A stretch of 64,000 bases of DNA from Aricia agestis (GCF_905147365.1 NC_056428.1:25884001-25948000); one strand, 5' to 3'. Shown: positions 10,006 through 22,362, counted from the stretch's first letter. The notes: generated by a model not told the origin, from the sequence alone. Translations and numbers: made by a program.

Positions 10006-10338
10006 ACGTGGGAGAGCCATGCTTCGGCACGAATGGGCCGGCTCGACCGGAGAAATACCACTTCTTCACAGAAAACCGACGTGAAACAGCGCTTGCGCTG
10101 TGTTTCGCTGAGTGAGTGAGTTTACCGGAGGCCCAATCCCCTACCCTATTCCTTCCCTACCCTCCCTTATTCCGTTCCCTTTCCATCCCTACCTTCCCCT
10201 ATTACCCTATTCCCTCTTAAAAGGCCGGCAACGCACCTGCAGCTCTTCTGATGCTGCGAGTGTCCATGGGCGACGGAAGTTGCTTTCCATTAGGTGACCC
10301 GTTTGCTCGTTTGCCCCCTTATTTCATTAAAAAAAAAA
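10006..10338 (+). mobile_element. Metulj-like SINE, full length
   Basis: It starts ACGTGGGAGAGCCATGCTTC, contains GGCCGGCTCGACCGGAGAAA, a CT-rich middle (CCCTACCCTATTCC) and GGCCGGCAACGCACCTGCAG, and ends GTTTGCCCCCTTATTTCATT plus an A run. Other full copies are at 22032, 23628 (minus) and 51220. The Metulj name is from memory of butterfly SINEs. Confidence 0.85.
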
Positions 10339-10407
10339 CATATAAGAAGTTTCGACCCAGTAGTTCTCAAATAATATAAAATCGGCTAAGTATTGTTCCA
10401 TTTCTTG

Positions 10408-10444
10408 TTTTCTATGAGAGGCCGGCCCGGCCTCTCATAGAAAA
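10408..10444. repeat. Perfect 18-bp-arm palindrome
   Basis: TTTTCTATGAGAGGCCGG and its exact complement, with a single C as loop. Confidence 0.9.
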
Positions 10445-10499
10445 TAAATAGAAAACAATAGAAAACAAGCGATCTAACATAACCAAAACGATTTTTTAC

Positions 10500-11222
10500 T
10501 TTAACGCGGCGTATGACAAATGCGTGAGCTGCCACGTGCTTGGCACGTCAGGCTGTGAGTGCAGGCGAGGGTGGGGACTGGGGCCGTTGCGTCATTGGCC
10601 GCTGCGCCGGGGTGCACTCACCCCAATAGTGCACTCCGCCCATTAGTTGGGCCGCCCTAGGCGTCAGCTAACAGCTTACCTCGGTAGTGCATAGGCCTAA
10701 CTCCTAAAATTACCACATTAAAAAGATGATGGCGCCCAGAACACAGATTAAAGGCTTACCAGCTTAATTTGTCAGTTCCTTCAAGCTATGAGAATATTAA
10801 AATTTACAATACTTACATAAAAGACGTCTTGTAAATATAAGTATGATGTATAAATTAAGTACTCAATAAGGATATTTTCAGAAGGAACAGGATTTTTACC
10901 CAGCCTAGCTATGAGCTTCAATAAGTGGTCGATTTTCAAACACACACATCAATACGACCTAAGGATATTTGTATTTTCTGAAATATCAGGAATTTTCGAA
11001 GACAGCAAATAGATGAAAGATAGCTTATTTTATGGTCTTTTATAAAACATAAAAAACTTTTCTGGATTTTCTTGTCTCTAAGAAAAAATCATTGATTTTT
11101 CAATAGCCATAAAAGTCGTATACTTACCACAAAATCTTTACTTCGTTTTATAAAACTGAAAATTTCATTCTTATGAGAAAAAATCTTCTACTTTATTATG
11201 TAGATGTAGATGTTATATTAAT
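10500..11222. other. Stretch without recognised gene
   Basis: A GC-rich patch at 10500-10690 (GGGGCCGTTGCGTCATTGGC), then AT-rich DNA. No exon signals were convincing. Confidence 0.35.
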
Positions 11223-11793
11223 CCCATCAAAAACATCCTGTAAAAAAACCAAGTCTCGCAACTCAGTTTTTATTTTATGAGATCCATGCAATACCAAGTC
11301 GGTTAATTTATCCAGTACCTACCTAGGAGACCTTAATATGTCTCAAGTTAGTATGTATGTTATTATCATATCAATATTAAAATCTTTTACATTTTAAATA
11401 AATAGATCGATTTGGACATCGCATGATTAGATTGTTTAGTATAATTATACTATACAGTATCACACAGCACTACAGGACTGCATCAATCGCATGAAGCGAG
11501 CTAAACAATCTAATACTACAATAATTAGTTATTTATGTATTAGTTTAATATGTATAAATTGTAAGATACATTGTGTTTTCATGCGATGTCCAAGTCGATC
11601 TATTTATTTAAAATGTAAAAGATTTTTAATATTGATATGATAATAACTTACATACTAACTTGAGACATATTAAGGTCCCTAGGTAGGGACTGCATAAATT
11701 AACCGACTTGGTATTGCATGGATCTCATAAATTTTTACGGTATAAAAACTTGAGTTGCGAGACTTGGTTTTTTTACAGGATGTTTTTGATGGG
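11223..11793. mobile_element. Long-TIR foldback element, arms over 200 bp
   Basis: Left arm 11223-11426 and right arm 11579-11793 are complementary. They start CCCATCAAAAACATCCTGTA and end near GGACATCGCATGA, with a 150-bp loop that holds a smaller inverted repeat (AGATTGTTTA). AT adjoins both ends. No coding capacity. Confidence 0.85.
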
Positions 11794-11963
11794 ATGAGAT
11801 CCCTTCTTTTTGTAGAGTCCTACTTTTCTCCTTTTTGGTACCTTTTACTACTATAAATATCAATAACGATTTTTATAAGAAACAAAAAAAACTTACAATT
11901 AATAATAATATAATCATTATGTATACAGTATTACTATACTACTTGCCTTTCATGACTATCCAA

Positions 11964-12207
11964 TATCCATACTAATATTATTATAAATGCGAAAGTGTGT
12001 TTGTTTGTTTGATTGTCCTTTCTTCACGGCCTAGCGAAGCCACCAATCGACTTGATTTTTGACGTAGACTTAGTTGAAAGGATGAATTGAACATAGGCTA
12101 CTTTTATTCTTGGAAAAACGTCAGGTTTCCAAAGGAGGTTTACAAGAATATTCGTATTTTACGCGATTTTTGAATTCCACGCGAGCGAAGCCGCGGGCAA
12201 AAGCTAG
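11964..12207 (+). mobile_element. Short Helitron-type element (Lep1-like)
   Basis: It starts near CCATACTAATATTATTATAA and ends with a hairpin-forming GCGAAGCCGCGGGCAAAAG followed by CTAG (12204-12207). A terminal hairpin before CTRR and absence of TIRs are Helitron hallmarks. Non-autonomous. Confidence 0.65.
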
Positions 12208-12209
12208 TG

Positions 12210-13270
12210 CTTCATATATAATGATACCTATCTACAACTATTACTCCTTCGAATTTTGAAATATTTAAATTTTTCCTTGATTTAGACACTAAACACAAAT
12301 TATATTCTAAGTTTGAAGGTTCTATGTCTGCTAGAAATGCCTTAGACTTTTGGTGATCGGTCAGTCAGTCAGTGACAAAATTAAGAAATTTTAACAAGGT
12401 ACAGCTCTTAAACTACTCGTTTAAATTTAATAAAATTTTAAATATACCGTGTTTATACAATGCTTGCTTAGCAACCGAAAATTCAGGCTTGTTGGTTTAT
12501 CCACAACGAAGTTAAAGGGGGTCAAAACGAGCCTGAATTGGTTCGAGAAAAGTATGGTACGGCCGTGCCGCTTTTTTGCTCGACTTGGCGGGGGCACTGC
12601 CGTGCCCCCAGAACAGTACACTATATTATATACACTTAATATAACAGTGTTTTGAAAACAAAAACGGTTGCTACGGAGAACAGTTCCATAGCTTCCTCTA
12701 GGCTCTATCTATTAAAAGCTATTACTTAACCGAGACGAATCGGTCGATTTCTACTAAGCGGGGAAATTTGTTGTAACATGCTGCTCTAAAATTATTCACC
12801 AAAGACGTGAAACTTTAATCTGTCTAGGAATTTGCTCTAATCTTTCAAAACTTTCAAATTAAAGCCCTATATATGTAACGTATGGTTCTAACTTCTATGT
12901 CTGACCGCTCTTCATGGTAACTTTAATAAAAAGGGTTTCTTTTTCTGGGTGAACATAATATTATAATGATAGGTTGATCTGGGTGAACAGATAATGAGGA
13001 TGAAATCGTACCTATCGCTTTGACCTTAAAATCTTTCATTATCTCTGTTTTTCGCATATCTGCAATATTCTGGTGAAAGCATCTTTCTAAGCTGAATTTA
13101 ATTTCCCTTGTGTTCGTATTGGTATTTGCCTTTCAACGTACTTTGCTTTAAAATTTCTTCATTTTAATGTTAAATAAAAGTGTCACGTGTGTTAGATTCT
13201 AAGTGCAACTTTTAATTAACTACATGTTTTGTTTGAAATAATAATATTATGTATGTAGGTATTTATGTAA
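12210..13270. other. Repeat-derived but unclassified stretch
   Basis: The block near 12570-12620 (GGGGGCACTGCCGTGCCCCC) resembles 43744-43775. No gene is visible. Confidence 0.4.
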
Positions 13271-13272
13271 TT

Positions 13273-13880
13273 AAAAAAAACCGGCCAAGTGCGAGTTGGA
13301 CTCGCCCATGAAGGGTTCCGCAGCAGTGTTAAGGTTTATTGCTATGAAATTAAAAATGGAAAAAAAATATTGATTACTTTTTCTATTTAAATTGATTTAA
13401 TGAAAGTTAAATTAAGGTTTACCATTTATGACGTATAAAAAAAACTACTAACTGCTAGATCTCGTTCAAACCAATTTTCGTTGGTAGTTTTTATAGTAAT
13501 GTACTGCATATCATATATTTTTTTTAGAATTATCATGCTCTTTAGAAGGCGAGGGTACAGGGTACATATTTTACCACTTTAGAAGAGTCTCTCTCGGTCC
13601 CTCTCGCAAACTATTCAGTTTAGAAAAATATAATATTAGAAGCCTCAATATGATTTTTGTAGACCTATCCATAGATACCCCACACGCATGGGTTAGAGGA
13701 AAAAAAATTGTGTCATTTGTACATATGGGGGACCCCTATAATTTTTTATAATTTTACCACTTTTGTATCAAAATCTTAATGCGGTTCATAGACTACATCT
13801 ACTTACCAAGTTTCAATAGTATAGCTCTTATAGTTTCGGAGAAAAGTGGCTGTAATATTATAATTTATAATAACATTGTC
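13273..13880 (+). mobile_element. Dispersed element starting CCGGCCAAGTGCGAGTTGG
   Basis: It begins CGGCCAAGTGCGAGTTGGAC and shares, in order, blocks such as TTTTACCACTTT and TTTGTATCAAAATCTTAA with the minus-strand copy at 22849-23462. The far end with the second GGGTTCCG is missing here. Confidence 0.7.
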
Positions 13881-13989
13881 GAGAGTAAATCTGCGAGTAA
13901 AGTATGTTCATAATTTTTATATGCCTTCCTGTGCACAAGCTTGGGTTGACCCTGCGGGCCTGCACGCAGTTATTTGGGGCTAGGGATAC

Positions 13990-14506
13990 CCAGTAGACAA
14001 TAAATGGCCCGTTTGTCGGTTCTTTGAAGACTATTTGTGGAGCGGAGCAGGGAATTTATTTCCTGATAGTAGGGGAGCCCAAGAGAGGATTTTGTGACAT
14101 GCTCGATTAATGCCCGGTTTCTGAGGTTTTTTGACAGGAGTTTATCTTTACACCGGCGTTGTTGATTGGTAATTTTTATTTTAATTTTTTAAGCTTGTAT
14201 AGGCTTCCCACATATTCTTTCAATGTTAGCTATCTAACATTGAAAGAATTTTTCAAATCGGAAAAGTAGTTCCTGAGATTAGCGCGTTCAAATAAGCCCT
14301 TTCAAATAATTTCCCCCCGTTTTTTCCACACTTTCCTCTATTGCTTCGCTCCTATTAGTGTCAGCTTGATAAAATATAGCCTATAGCCTTCCTCAATAAG
14401 TGGGCTATCAAACACTGAAAGAATTTTTCAAATTGGACCATTAGTTCCTGAGATTAGTGCGTTCAAACAAACAAACTCTTCCGCTTTATAATATTAGTAT
14501 AGATTA
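13990..14506 (-). repeat. Two partial Helitron-type fragments in tandem
   Basis: CTATCTAACATTGAAAGAAT at 14230 and the paralogous CTATCAAACACTGAAAGAAT at 14403, each followed by TTTTTCAAAT[CT]GGA and TAGTTCCTGAGATTAG; the second ends TATAATATTAGTATAGAT. The first copy carries a new hairpin at 14214-14249. Confidence 0.6.
14214..14249. repeat. Hairpin gained within a repeat copy
   Basis: Arms ATTCTTTCAATGTTAG and its exact complement with a CTAT loop. The paralogs at 14398, 17118 and 54589 lack the left arm. Confidence 0.85.
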
Positions 14507-14921
14507 TAACAACAATCGTAGTTCTGTTACTTTATCATTTTCAATAGTAAAAATTTAAATACCTGAAGAAGGTATTGTAACATTGTACGAATCAAACATG
14601 GTCACATTTAGCAATTCCTCTCAATCAATTCAGCAAATGAATTGTCAAAACTGTCAAACTGACACATGTCAAATCAGTACAAAAATACAGAAATGAATTG
14701 CAAGCAGAGTTGAATTCGCGATTTTAGAAAAATGAATCATATTATGATTCATATCATGATTCTTCAAAGCGGCCATTTTAGCCCCGCTGAAATGGAGCCT
14801 TTATCCCAATTAGTTAATAATAATAATAATAATATATAATATAATAATAATAGTTACATCGATTTTATTTGGCAACAGTCAACGCTGCAGCATTAGGTAA
14901 TCATATTATGGGCTATTACTA

Positions 14922-15065
14922 TTAGGGCCTGTTTCACCACTTCCTGATAAGTGACGAATAGGCTATCCACCAATTAACTTGACAGATCAAGTATGGATAA
15001 TCTGTCAAAAAAGTTGTGAATAGCCTATTCGGCATTTTATCAGAAGGTGGTGTAACAGCCCCTTA
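14922..15065. mobile_element. TTA-flanked MITE (GGGCCTGTTTCACCAC)
   Basis: Element 14925-15062 (138 bp) with imperfect TIRs GGGCCTGTTTCACCAC and GGTGGTGTAACAGCCCC; TTA on both sides. The duplication fits PIF/Harbinger. Confidence 0.75.
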
Positions 15066-15069
15066 GACT

Positions 15070-16930
15070 TTTAAGTTTTAAGCTTCATATTTACTAAATT
15101 AGCTTATTAATAAATAATGAAGGAGCTACTAGTCCTGCTACCCTATCTGACGATTTGAAGCAATAGCTTTAAATCGTTCATGATTTGAATAAAATACGTT
15201 GCCGCCATCAAACAGTCGTGCGACCCCACCGGTGCTGATAAATTTTTTATCTTCGTAGGAAACACGCTTATAAATCGCCCTAATTCTAACTGTCATAGCC
15301 CGAAGCTACTAAATCTAGTCAGGCCGAGTTCGCTGTTTGCACACCTATACCGTATACGTGTTACGTATACGAGACGCGTATTGAACGTGCAGCCCTTCCC
15401 ATTATATCTGGCAGAGGCCAGAGCTAACCGCAGTTGTGAAATGTGAATCGTAAATTTACTTATGTATTATATTCTCGGAAACGGGTACATTTGAGATGTG
15501 CGATTCTTTGCTGTCACTGTTATTCTAATTTCCATTGACCTTACTCTGATAAAATTAGGGTAAGGGTTAGTTTCTAACTGACGATATCTACATAACAAGT
15601 TTTGAGGTGAACACGTGGTTCATTGTCGTGCAAGTTGGACAGGGAGATGTGAATAGCGAGTATTGCCTACTTCGTACTTGTCGAGCCGGAGATTGAAATA
15701 CGCTCGATGTAACGATTGCTGAATCTCTTGTTAAAGAAAATGTTTTTATATCTGTGAATCTTAAAAGTGGTTTCACTAGTAACACCAATCACAAAATCAA
15801 CATCGAAACTACTACCTAAGTATTCCTACTAATTTTTCAATTTGTTTAGAATTAAAACTTTTTTACAATCTAAATTTTAGATCTTGCAGAGTAAAAATAT
15901 TTATAAAACAATTAAGTACATTACATACTCCACTTTTTACATGTGATCCTCTGCTTTGCCTTGAAAGAATTCTTTCAACATACCTCACTATGAATAAGTA
16001 CTCGTATTATGTGCGTGGAATCTGCACAATTTGGTGAAAACATATTTGCAGAGAATGTCAGGTAAATTCTTAAATTCCTACATTTCAACTTTCAATAAAA
16101 AAAAAAACTTGTACAGTTTGTAACTTGTCGTCGCTGTAATTTTAATTTGTGATTATTCTTGTTGTTTATTTTATGTGACCTGTTAAATATATTATAATTA
16201 TTATTCTGTGTTTTCATTCATTGCCTATGGGATATGAGTATGACAATTCAAAACACCAATTCTTATGTTATGAATTGGTCGTCCTCGTTTCATGAAATTA
16301 TCACCCATAATCAAGCATTAAATTTATTTTAATGGATGTTATGACTTTGGATGAATAGTCTGTATTTCGGACACGCTCAACTTAAAACGGTTCGTCAAAC
16401 AAACGATAAATTCTGTACATCTCTACAATAAATCTTGGACCCCTTGATGCTGAATAAAAAAATCTACAAGGGGCTACCGACGAGCAACTCTTAAATAAGT
16501 GAGTTAAACACATTTGGCGGAATGTTAACAAGTCGCAAGCTGCTGTATATGTATAATATTTCTCTTCAGAAGGACTCAAGGGATTCCCCTTGAGTCGTTC
16601 TGAAGAGAAATATTATGGACTATAAAAATCGTATTAAAACCTGATCATACAATTAATTCATAATGTTGTAAGTAAAGGGTTCGAGCCCACCATCGGATGT
16701 TGTCTAACGTTCGCGATTTCAATTGAATAAAAAAACGTTTTCAAATGGTCTTGAATGGTACATATTTTATTTAGCTGCTTAATGCTCAAAATTTGATGCT
16801 TACAAATGAGGCGAAACTATTTTTGTTTTTTTTTCAAAACTATGAATGTTCGTGAATCGTGATACTTAATATTGATTAAAGTAAGGCTGGTGACCATATA
16901 TTATCTATAAGAATTATTATAATTTATAAT
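15070..16930. other. Intergenic stretch without recognised gene
   Basis: AT-rich. The only structured feature noted is the palindrome at 16553-16616. Confidence 0.4.
16553..16616. repeat. 64-bp palindrome
   Basis: ATAATATTTCTCTTCAGAA then GACTCAAGGG is mirrored around GATTC, with one mismatch. Confidence 0.85.
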
Positions 16931-16934
16931 TCAT

Positions 16935-17226
16935 ACTAGATGTCCCGCGCGGCTTCGCCCGCGTAAATTAGAAATTTTACAGAATCCGTAGGTACATTTT
17001 CCCATAAAAAATATTTCCCCCGTTTTTCCCACATTTTCCTGAGTTTCTTCTGTCGTATTAGTCTTAGAGTAATAATATAATATAACCTTCTCGATAAATG
17101 ATGAGTCTTACTCGATAAATGATCTATCTAACACTGAGATAAGTTTTTAAATCGGACCTGTAGTTTCTGAGATTGACGCGTTCAAGCAAACATACTCTTC
17201 AGGTTTATAATATTAGGTAGATAGAG
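16935..17226 (-). mobile_element. Helitron-type element, minus orientation
   Basis: Read on the minus strand it ends GCGGGCGAAGCCGCGCGGGA...CTAG (16936-16939 on plus). The other end is TTATAATATTAGGTAGAT. Closely related to 54321-54690. Confidence 0.65.
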
Positions 17227-18075
17227 ATTTTTTTTAATTATCGCTTGACAAACTCGAGTCTCGATCTAAAAGACTATGAAATGGTATAATATGGTAGTGA
17301 TGATGATGATGATGATGATGAAGAATGTAATTTGCATAGTAGCATATGCTTTCTGTTCTTAAAACAACGCCGAAACTCCCAAACTTGTATCTATAAAGAA
17401 TCAGGAATTCTCTCAGCACCTTCCGAACCACGGTATACCAGGTATATCTCGGTGCAAAATCTTACTTGTTGGTAGCATATGCTTAGAATACTTCTCACGA
17501 AACCGAAGTCACCATATGTTTCCCTATAAGTTTTGAGGAGTTCCCTCGATTACTTATGGATCCTTCATCAGATCACCACTTTTCTGAATATAATACCAAA
17601 TTGGGATGATACCCTATATACCAAAAGAAAAATTTTGAAAATCGGTTAACAAACGGCGAAGTAATCGTTGAATATAAGAAAACGAACATAACACCTCCCC
17701 CATTTTGAAAGTCGGTTAAAATTGTAGCCTATGTGTTATTTATTTAATATTTTAATCAGCACATGAATTGAATAACAAAATTTTTTTCAAATTAATCGTA
17801 GCACCATCTGTCAGGACAAACTAAAATTGAAATAGAATAATATTGAATGCGATGATAGCGCCGTCCGCCGGATCTAATGTAAAACATTCCAAAATCAACA
17901 ACTCCTTATAAATAAGAAATTAATTGAAAAAACATTTTCCAGTAGACCAAACTGTAAATCTAAACCATTCTCGAATCTCCACGAACACACACAAAAAATT
18001 TCATCAAAATTGGTCCAGTCGTTTAGGAGGAGTTCAGTCACATACACACGCACACAAGAAATATATATATTAAGA
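17227..18075. repeat. Repeat paralogous to 54684-55594, followed by a LINE-like tail
   Basis: It contains a (GAT)n run at 17297-17321, TAGCATATGCTT twice and TCCTTCATCAGATCACCACT (the empty site for the hAT MITE at 55058). The last 150 bases (CCAGTCGTTTAGGAGGAGTT, then ACACACGCACAC) look like a LINE 3' end. Confidence 0.6.
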
Positions 18076-18289
18076 TTGTATGGTAAAATAAAAGTAAGTA
18101 CTTATACTTACATATCTACGTTTTACCAGATGGCGTCAATAATAATTATAAATGTAGCCACTATGACAGAATAAATAATAAACATACACTTATTGAGTGT
18201 CATTTAATTACTATGTAGGGGGCCTTCGTCCCCTGAGCCTTGGGAAGCTGCGCCCCCTTCCTTCCGATCCTGGAAATGTTGCTTATAAC

Positions 18290-18790
18290 TAGTGTCCGAC
18301 CGAAGCTGATTTTTCAGCCGAAACCGAAACCGAACTTTCGGCCTTACTCTCAGTTTCGGCCGAAACCGAAAATCGAAACTGGGTAAAACATTCAAAATTA
18401 CAATTATTTACTGAAATTTATTGATTTTTAACATGAATTACAACTTTTTATATGAGTACTAAAAAAAGTACCACATTAAATTTTTTACTTTTTGCGACAT
18501 TTCTTCAAATGAATATTATTAATCTTAAGCGGGGAATTCACTACCGGGCTGCCCGCGGGCCGATCTGGTACCTACAAGTTTGCCGCTTTGCCCCTATTGA
18601 ACACACACAGATGACAGAACAGGCAAGTCAGTCGAATAGAATATAGAGGGCTGCAGCTAGGGATTGCAATCCGGATACTTCGAAATCCGACAAATCCGGA
18701 TAATCCGGATTTTTCGGGCCTACGAATAATCCGGATTTTTAGTTTTGAAAATTCGGATTTTCGGTTTTTTCGAATAGCTGGTAAAATTAT
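18290..18790. repeat. CCGAAACCGAAA and ATCCGGAT repeat blocks
   Basis: 18300-18380 is full of GGCCGAAACCGAAA; 18655-18780 begins TAGGGATTGCAATCCGGAT and repeats ATAATCCGGATTTT. The latter resembles 60408-60520 and has a hAT-like terminus, but no duplication was found. Confidence 0.5.
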
Positions 18791-18799
18791 GAAAAATAA

Positions 18800-19415
18800 G
18801 CTTTTACGTAGTATAAAATTAATTTATATGTATTGTGTAGCATCTGACATACAAATTCACATTTGTTTAAAGTCACAATCACAAATTTGCGCGCTCAATA
18901 GGTACCTATCTCAGTACTTCGTATGTCCAACATTGCATTGTTTAGTTATTTGGCGGATGTAAATTATTGTGTAATAACATTTTTAAATCTTATAAAGAAC
19001 GTCATTTTTTAATATCTTATGACCTACCGTTTATTTTACCATGCATTTTACTATTTAATAATATGACTGCAATCATGATAAAAATGTACAATAATTATTC
19101 TTTTAGGATATTGATTAATATGGTTTTCTATAAAATCTTTTGATTTGTAAGTTTGTCTGATATAATAAAGGAAAAGGGTTTATAAAATATTAAAATGTTG
19201 ATTTAATGTTTAAAGAATTATTTTAAGTTTTTTTATTCTGTACAATAAGCCTATTGGGTCAAATTTATGCTGGGCAAAGGTTCCCCTAGGATATTCCACT
19301 TATCTCGCTCCAGCGTCACTGCTGATATACTTACCTCCAAGGGAGAGTTTGCAACTGTGTGCTAGTCTGAGGTCTTTGCAATAATCGGTTACTCACAAGA
19401 GGCAAGAGATGATAG
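18800..19415. other. Stretch without recognised gene
   Basis: AT-rich DNA; nothing supported. Confidence 0.4.
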
Positions 19416-19420
19416 TTAAT

Positions 19421-20035
19421 AATAAATTATAAGCAAAAAACTTTTTGAGAAAAAACTTTTATTTAAATACTTAAAAAAAAGGAAATAAATTTCCCCTTAA
19501 AAATTCTAACTATTAAGTTAATAACCTCAATATATTATACAATTTGCATGATAATAAAAGCTTGTCGCGTGATTTGTTAATAATAAACTAGTAACTAGTA
19601 AGTGCCAATTTAACTGAGTAAATTGATATTATATTTTTTATTTTATTAAAGTAATTTAAAAAAAATTCTAAGTTCCTGGGTCGTGGATGTGTATTAAATA
19701 TGTGTATAATATAATAAAAATCTTAAATATATGTATAGTATAAAAGTATTAAATATATTTCCGTTGTCTGGTACCCGTAACACAAGTCCTTCAGGTACTT
19801 AGCATGGGGCCAGACTGACGTGGTGTGAAGTGTCTATAGATATTATTATTAATTACATTTTGACAGATTGTAAAGTCTCGCGACAAGCTTTTATAATAAT
19901 GCAAATTGTATAATATATTGAGGTTATTAACTTAATAGTTAGAATTTTTAAGGGGAAATTTATTTCCTTTTTTTTTAAGTAAGTATTTACTTAAATAAAA
20001 GCTTTTTCTCAAAAAGTTTTTTGCTTATAATTTAT
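19421..20035. mobile_element. Long-TIR foldback MITE carrying a SINE in its loop
   Basis: Arms 19421-19569 and 19879-20035 are complementary for about 150 bp (AAATTATAAGCAAAAAACTT... to ...CGCGACAAGC). Between them lies a plus-strand SINE. No open reading frame. Confidence 0.85.
19668..19857 (+). mobile_element. 5'-truncated tRNA-type SINE
   Basis: It starts inside the body at GTTCCTGGGTCGTGGATGTG and runs through TCCGTTGTCTGGTACCCGTA to GACGTGGTGTGAAG, the same as 1-205 on the other strand. The tRNA head is missing. Confidence 0.8.
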
Positions 20036-20263
20036 TTTTTATTTTTTAGTTAAATCTCTGACTAGATTTCTTAAGTCTGCTTGATTGTAGTTTGTTTTAT
20101 TTCAAGAATTTGTTAAAATCTGATTAACTTAATTTAAGTCTAAGAGTCTAAGTTTAAGAAATCGTACTTAATTTTACGACTAAAAAATTAAATATCACTT
20201 AACAAAAATGATCAGATTCAACCAGGCATTTTCTAATGCCCGACTGGTTTTGACTTGACATAA

Positions 20264-20452
20264 CAAGATACGACACGACACGACACGACACGACACGACA
20301 CGACACGACACGACACGACACGACACGACACGACACGACACGACACGACACGACACGACACGACACGACACGTCACGTCACGTCACGTCACGTCACGTCA
20401 TGTTACGATACGACACGATACGACACGACACGGCACGACAGGACACGACATA
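20264..20452 (+). repeat. (CGACA)n pentanucleotide microsatellite
   Basis: About twenty uninterrupted CGACA units, then a block of CGTCA variants, then mixed CGATA/CGACA/CGGCA units. The variant block indicates a point change spread by unit duplication. Confidence 0.95.
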
Positions 20453-20968
20453 ACTTTTCAATTTACTCGCAATAAGCCTTTTTGTTTGATACCCATATTG
20501 CAGAAGTGCTTCAAAAGTAACTAAATTCCTCCATCTTAGATGAGCCGCCATATTGGATGTAGAATGACATTACATTCGTTTCCGAGTTACTCTCAATGAG
20601 CCCTTTCATTTGATACTCATATTGCAGAAGTGCATTAAAAATAACTATACCTCTATCTTGGATGAGCCGCCATATTGGATGTAGTATGACATTACATTCG
20701 TTTTCGAATTACTGTCAAAAAGCCCTTTCATTTAATATCCATATTGTAGAACTGTATAGAAAATAACTATTTCGCCATCTTGGATGGTCGGCCATATTGG
20801 ATTTAGAGTGATGTCACATACAATATCATGTATTGTCATCCAAACTAAACGTGCCTGCAAAATTTCAGCTCGATCGGTTAAATATATCTACTCCAAAATT
20901 GAGTTCCAAGATTTCACCCGAACATACATACTTACATACATACAGAGCAAGTTAAATAAAAGCTTTTA
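20453..20968 (+). mobile_element. LINE 3' end with three 122-bp tandem units
   Basis: Units start near 20461, 20583 and 20705, each with GAGCCGCCATATTGGAT or a close variant. They are followed by GCCTGCAAAATTTCAGCTCG and an ACATACATACTTACATACAT tail. This is typical of a 5'-truncated LINE 3' UTR. Confidence 0.6.
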
Positions 20969-20969
20969 A

Positions 20970-21145
20970 AAATATATTCATCTTCTCTGACAGTCAAGCT
21001 GCACTTAGCACTGCAGCAGAAATTTCGATAAATTGGTTCTAGATTGTGGTGATACGTAAAACATGCTGGAAGAGAACAACAACTTCGACTAGTATGGGCC
21101 CCGGGTCACACAGGGAATTTAGCTAACAAAGCCTAGGCGATTTCG
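20970..21145 (+). pseudogene. RNase H domain fragment of a LINE
   Basis: One frame reads REQQLRLVWAPGHTGNLANKA, the RNase H motif around the catalytic His loop (LVWVPGHTG-x-x-x-NE-x-AD) found in I/R1-like LINEs. The preceding region can be read as SDSQAAL-like with frame breaks. It is short and decayed. Confidence 0.6.
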
Positions 21146-21349
21146 ATTATTTTCTGTACTGTAATAGATTAGGGTTTTGTCAAGTTTTTGTGTAACAAAA
21201 GCTAAGCCAGTTCAGTTCGAGCTTTCACTCTAATGGTATAGCCTTTGTAAATACGCGGCCCCGTAGTCAATTCCCCGCTTTAGACTCGAATATGTTCCCT
21301 AGAAACTTTTTTGTACTATATTCCGTTCCTTTATCTACTAAAATCCGTT

Positions 21350-21834
21350 TTAAGAGGATACACCAGGGGCTAGAGAAAAGAAAAAAAAGTACGTGTCATA
21401 TCTATAGCTGTCTCCCTTACCTCAAGCCTATACCGCAGAATGCGATAGAGACAACTGCAGAAAATCAACGATTCGTTGTCCCCTGATTCCTTCTCCAAAA
21501 CTTAACCGATTTAAGTACTTTTTTGACTAAAGATTAAAGAAAGGCTTGAGCTGTGTTCCTATGTTTTGCTTTTTTTGCATAATCTAGCCAAACGTCCAGA
21601 TTATGCAATGCATGCATAATCTGGACGTTTAAACACAGCGGAAAATCTGGCCATTTTTTTTTGGGTTTTTGAACGTTCATATCTTATTTAATAATTAAAT
21701 TATGAAAAAAAAGAAAACATGTATTAGTGGTCGTAGATATTCAGGAAAAAAATTATAACTTTACTAGCATTATCCAGGGAGGAAACAGGGGACAACGTTT
21801 GTATGGAAAAAAGGGCGGTGTGGACTCCTCTTAA
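21350..21834. mobile_element. TTAA-flanked element, copy 1
   Basis: Element 21354-21830 (477 bp) lies between TTAA sites and has ends GAGGATACAC and GTGTGGACTCCTC. Copy 2 is at 46715-47187 in the opposite direction; a left-end piece is at 36497-36575. TTAA is the piggyBac target, but the ends do not begin with CCC. A new hairpin is at 21590-21630. Confidence 0.7.
21590..21630. repeat. Hairpin gained inside TTAA element copy 1
   Basis: AAACGTCCAGATTATGCA and its exact complement, with a 5-base loop. Copy 2 has an unpaired sequence in this place. Confidence 0.85.
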
Positions 21835-22031
21835 GGGTTCCGTGGCGAAATGCATGGGCGTACCGAGCCCCCCCTGGATCATGTTGGCGTCCCTACTAAG
21901 TATCTATAAAAATTAAAAATAATAAAACGAATTTTTGCCATTAATTGTTTGCAATACAATATTTTTACAACTAAAAGTTATTATTTTTTTATTCTTTATA
22001 AACATTTTTTTTATAAACATTATTCTTTAAT

Positions 22032-22362
22032 ACGTGGGAGAGCCATGCTTCGGCACGAATGGGCCGGCTCGACCGGAGAAATACCACGTTCTCACAGAAA
22101 ACCGGCGTGAAACAGCGCTTGCGCTGTGTTTCGCCGAGTGAGTGAGTTTACCGGAGGCCCAATCCCCTACCCTACCCTTTTCCCTTCCCTACCTTCCCCT
22201 ATTTCCTTCCCTACCCTCCCCTATTACCCTATTCCCTTTTAAAAGGCCGGCAACGCACCTGCAGCTCTTCTGATGCTGCGAGTGTCCATGGGCGACGGAA
22301 GTTGCTTTCCATCAGGTGACCCGTTTGCTCGTTTGCCCCTTTATTTCATTAAAAAAAAAACC
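22032..22362 (+). mobile_element. Metulj-like SINE, full length
   Basis: Start ACGTGGGAGAGCCATGCTTC, end TTTATTTCATT plus an A run; nearly identical to 10006-10338. Its A tail abuts the T run of the R1-type LINE end. Confidence 0.85.

Noticed and set aside
17234..17431. His-rich minus-strand protein
   Set aside because: The His run is only the translated GAT microsatellite within a dispersed repeat.
20264..20452. Telomeric or CRISPR-like repeat array
   Set aside because: The unit is not TTAGG, there are no spacers, and the genome is eukaryotic.
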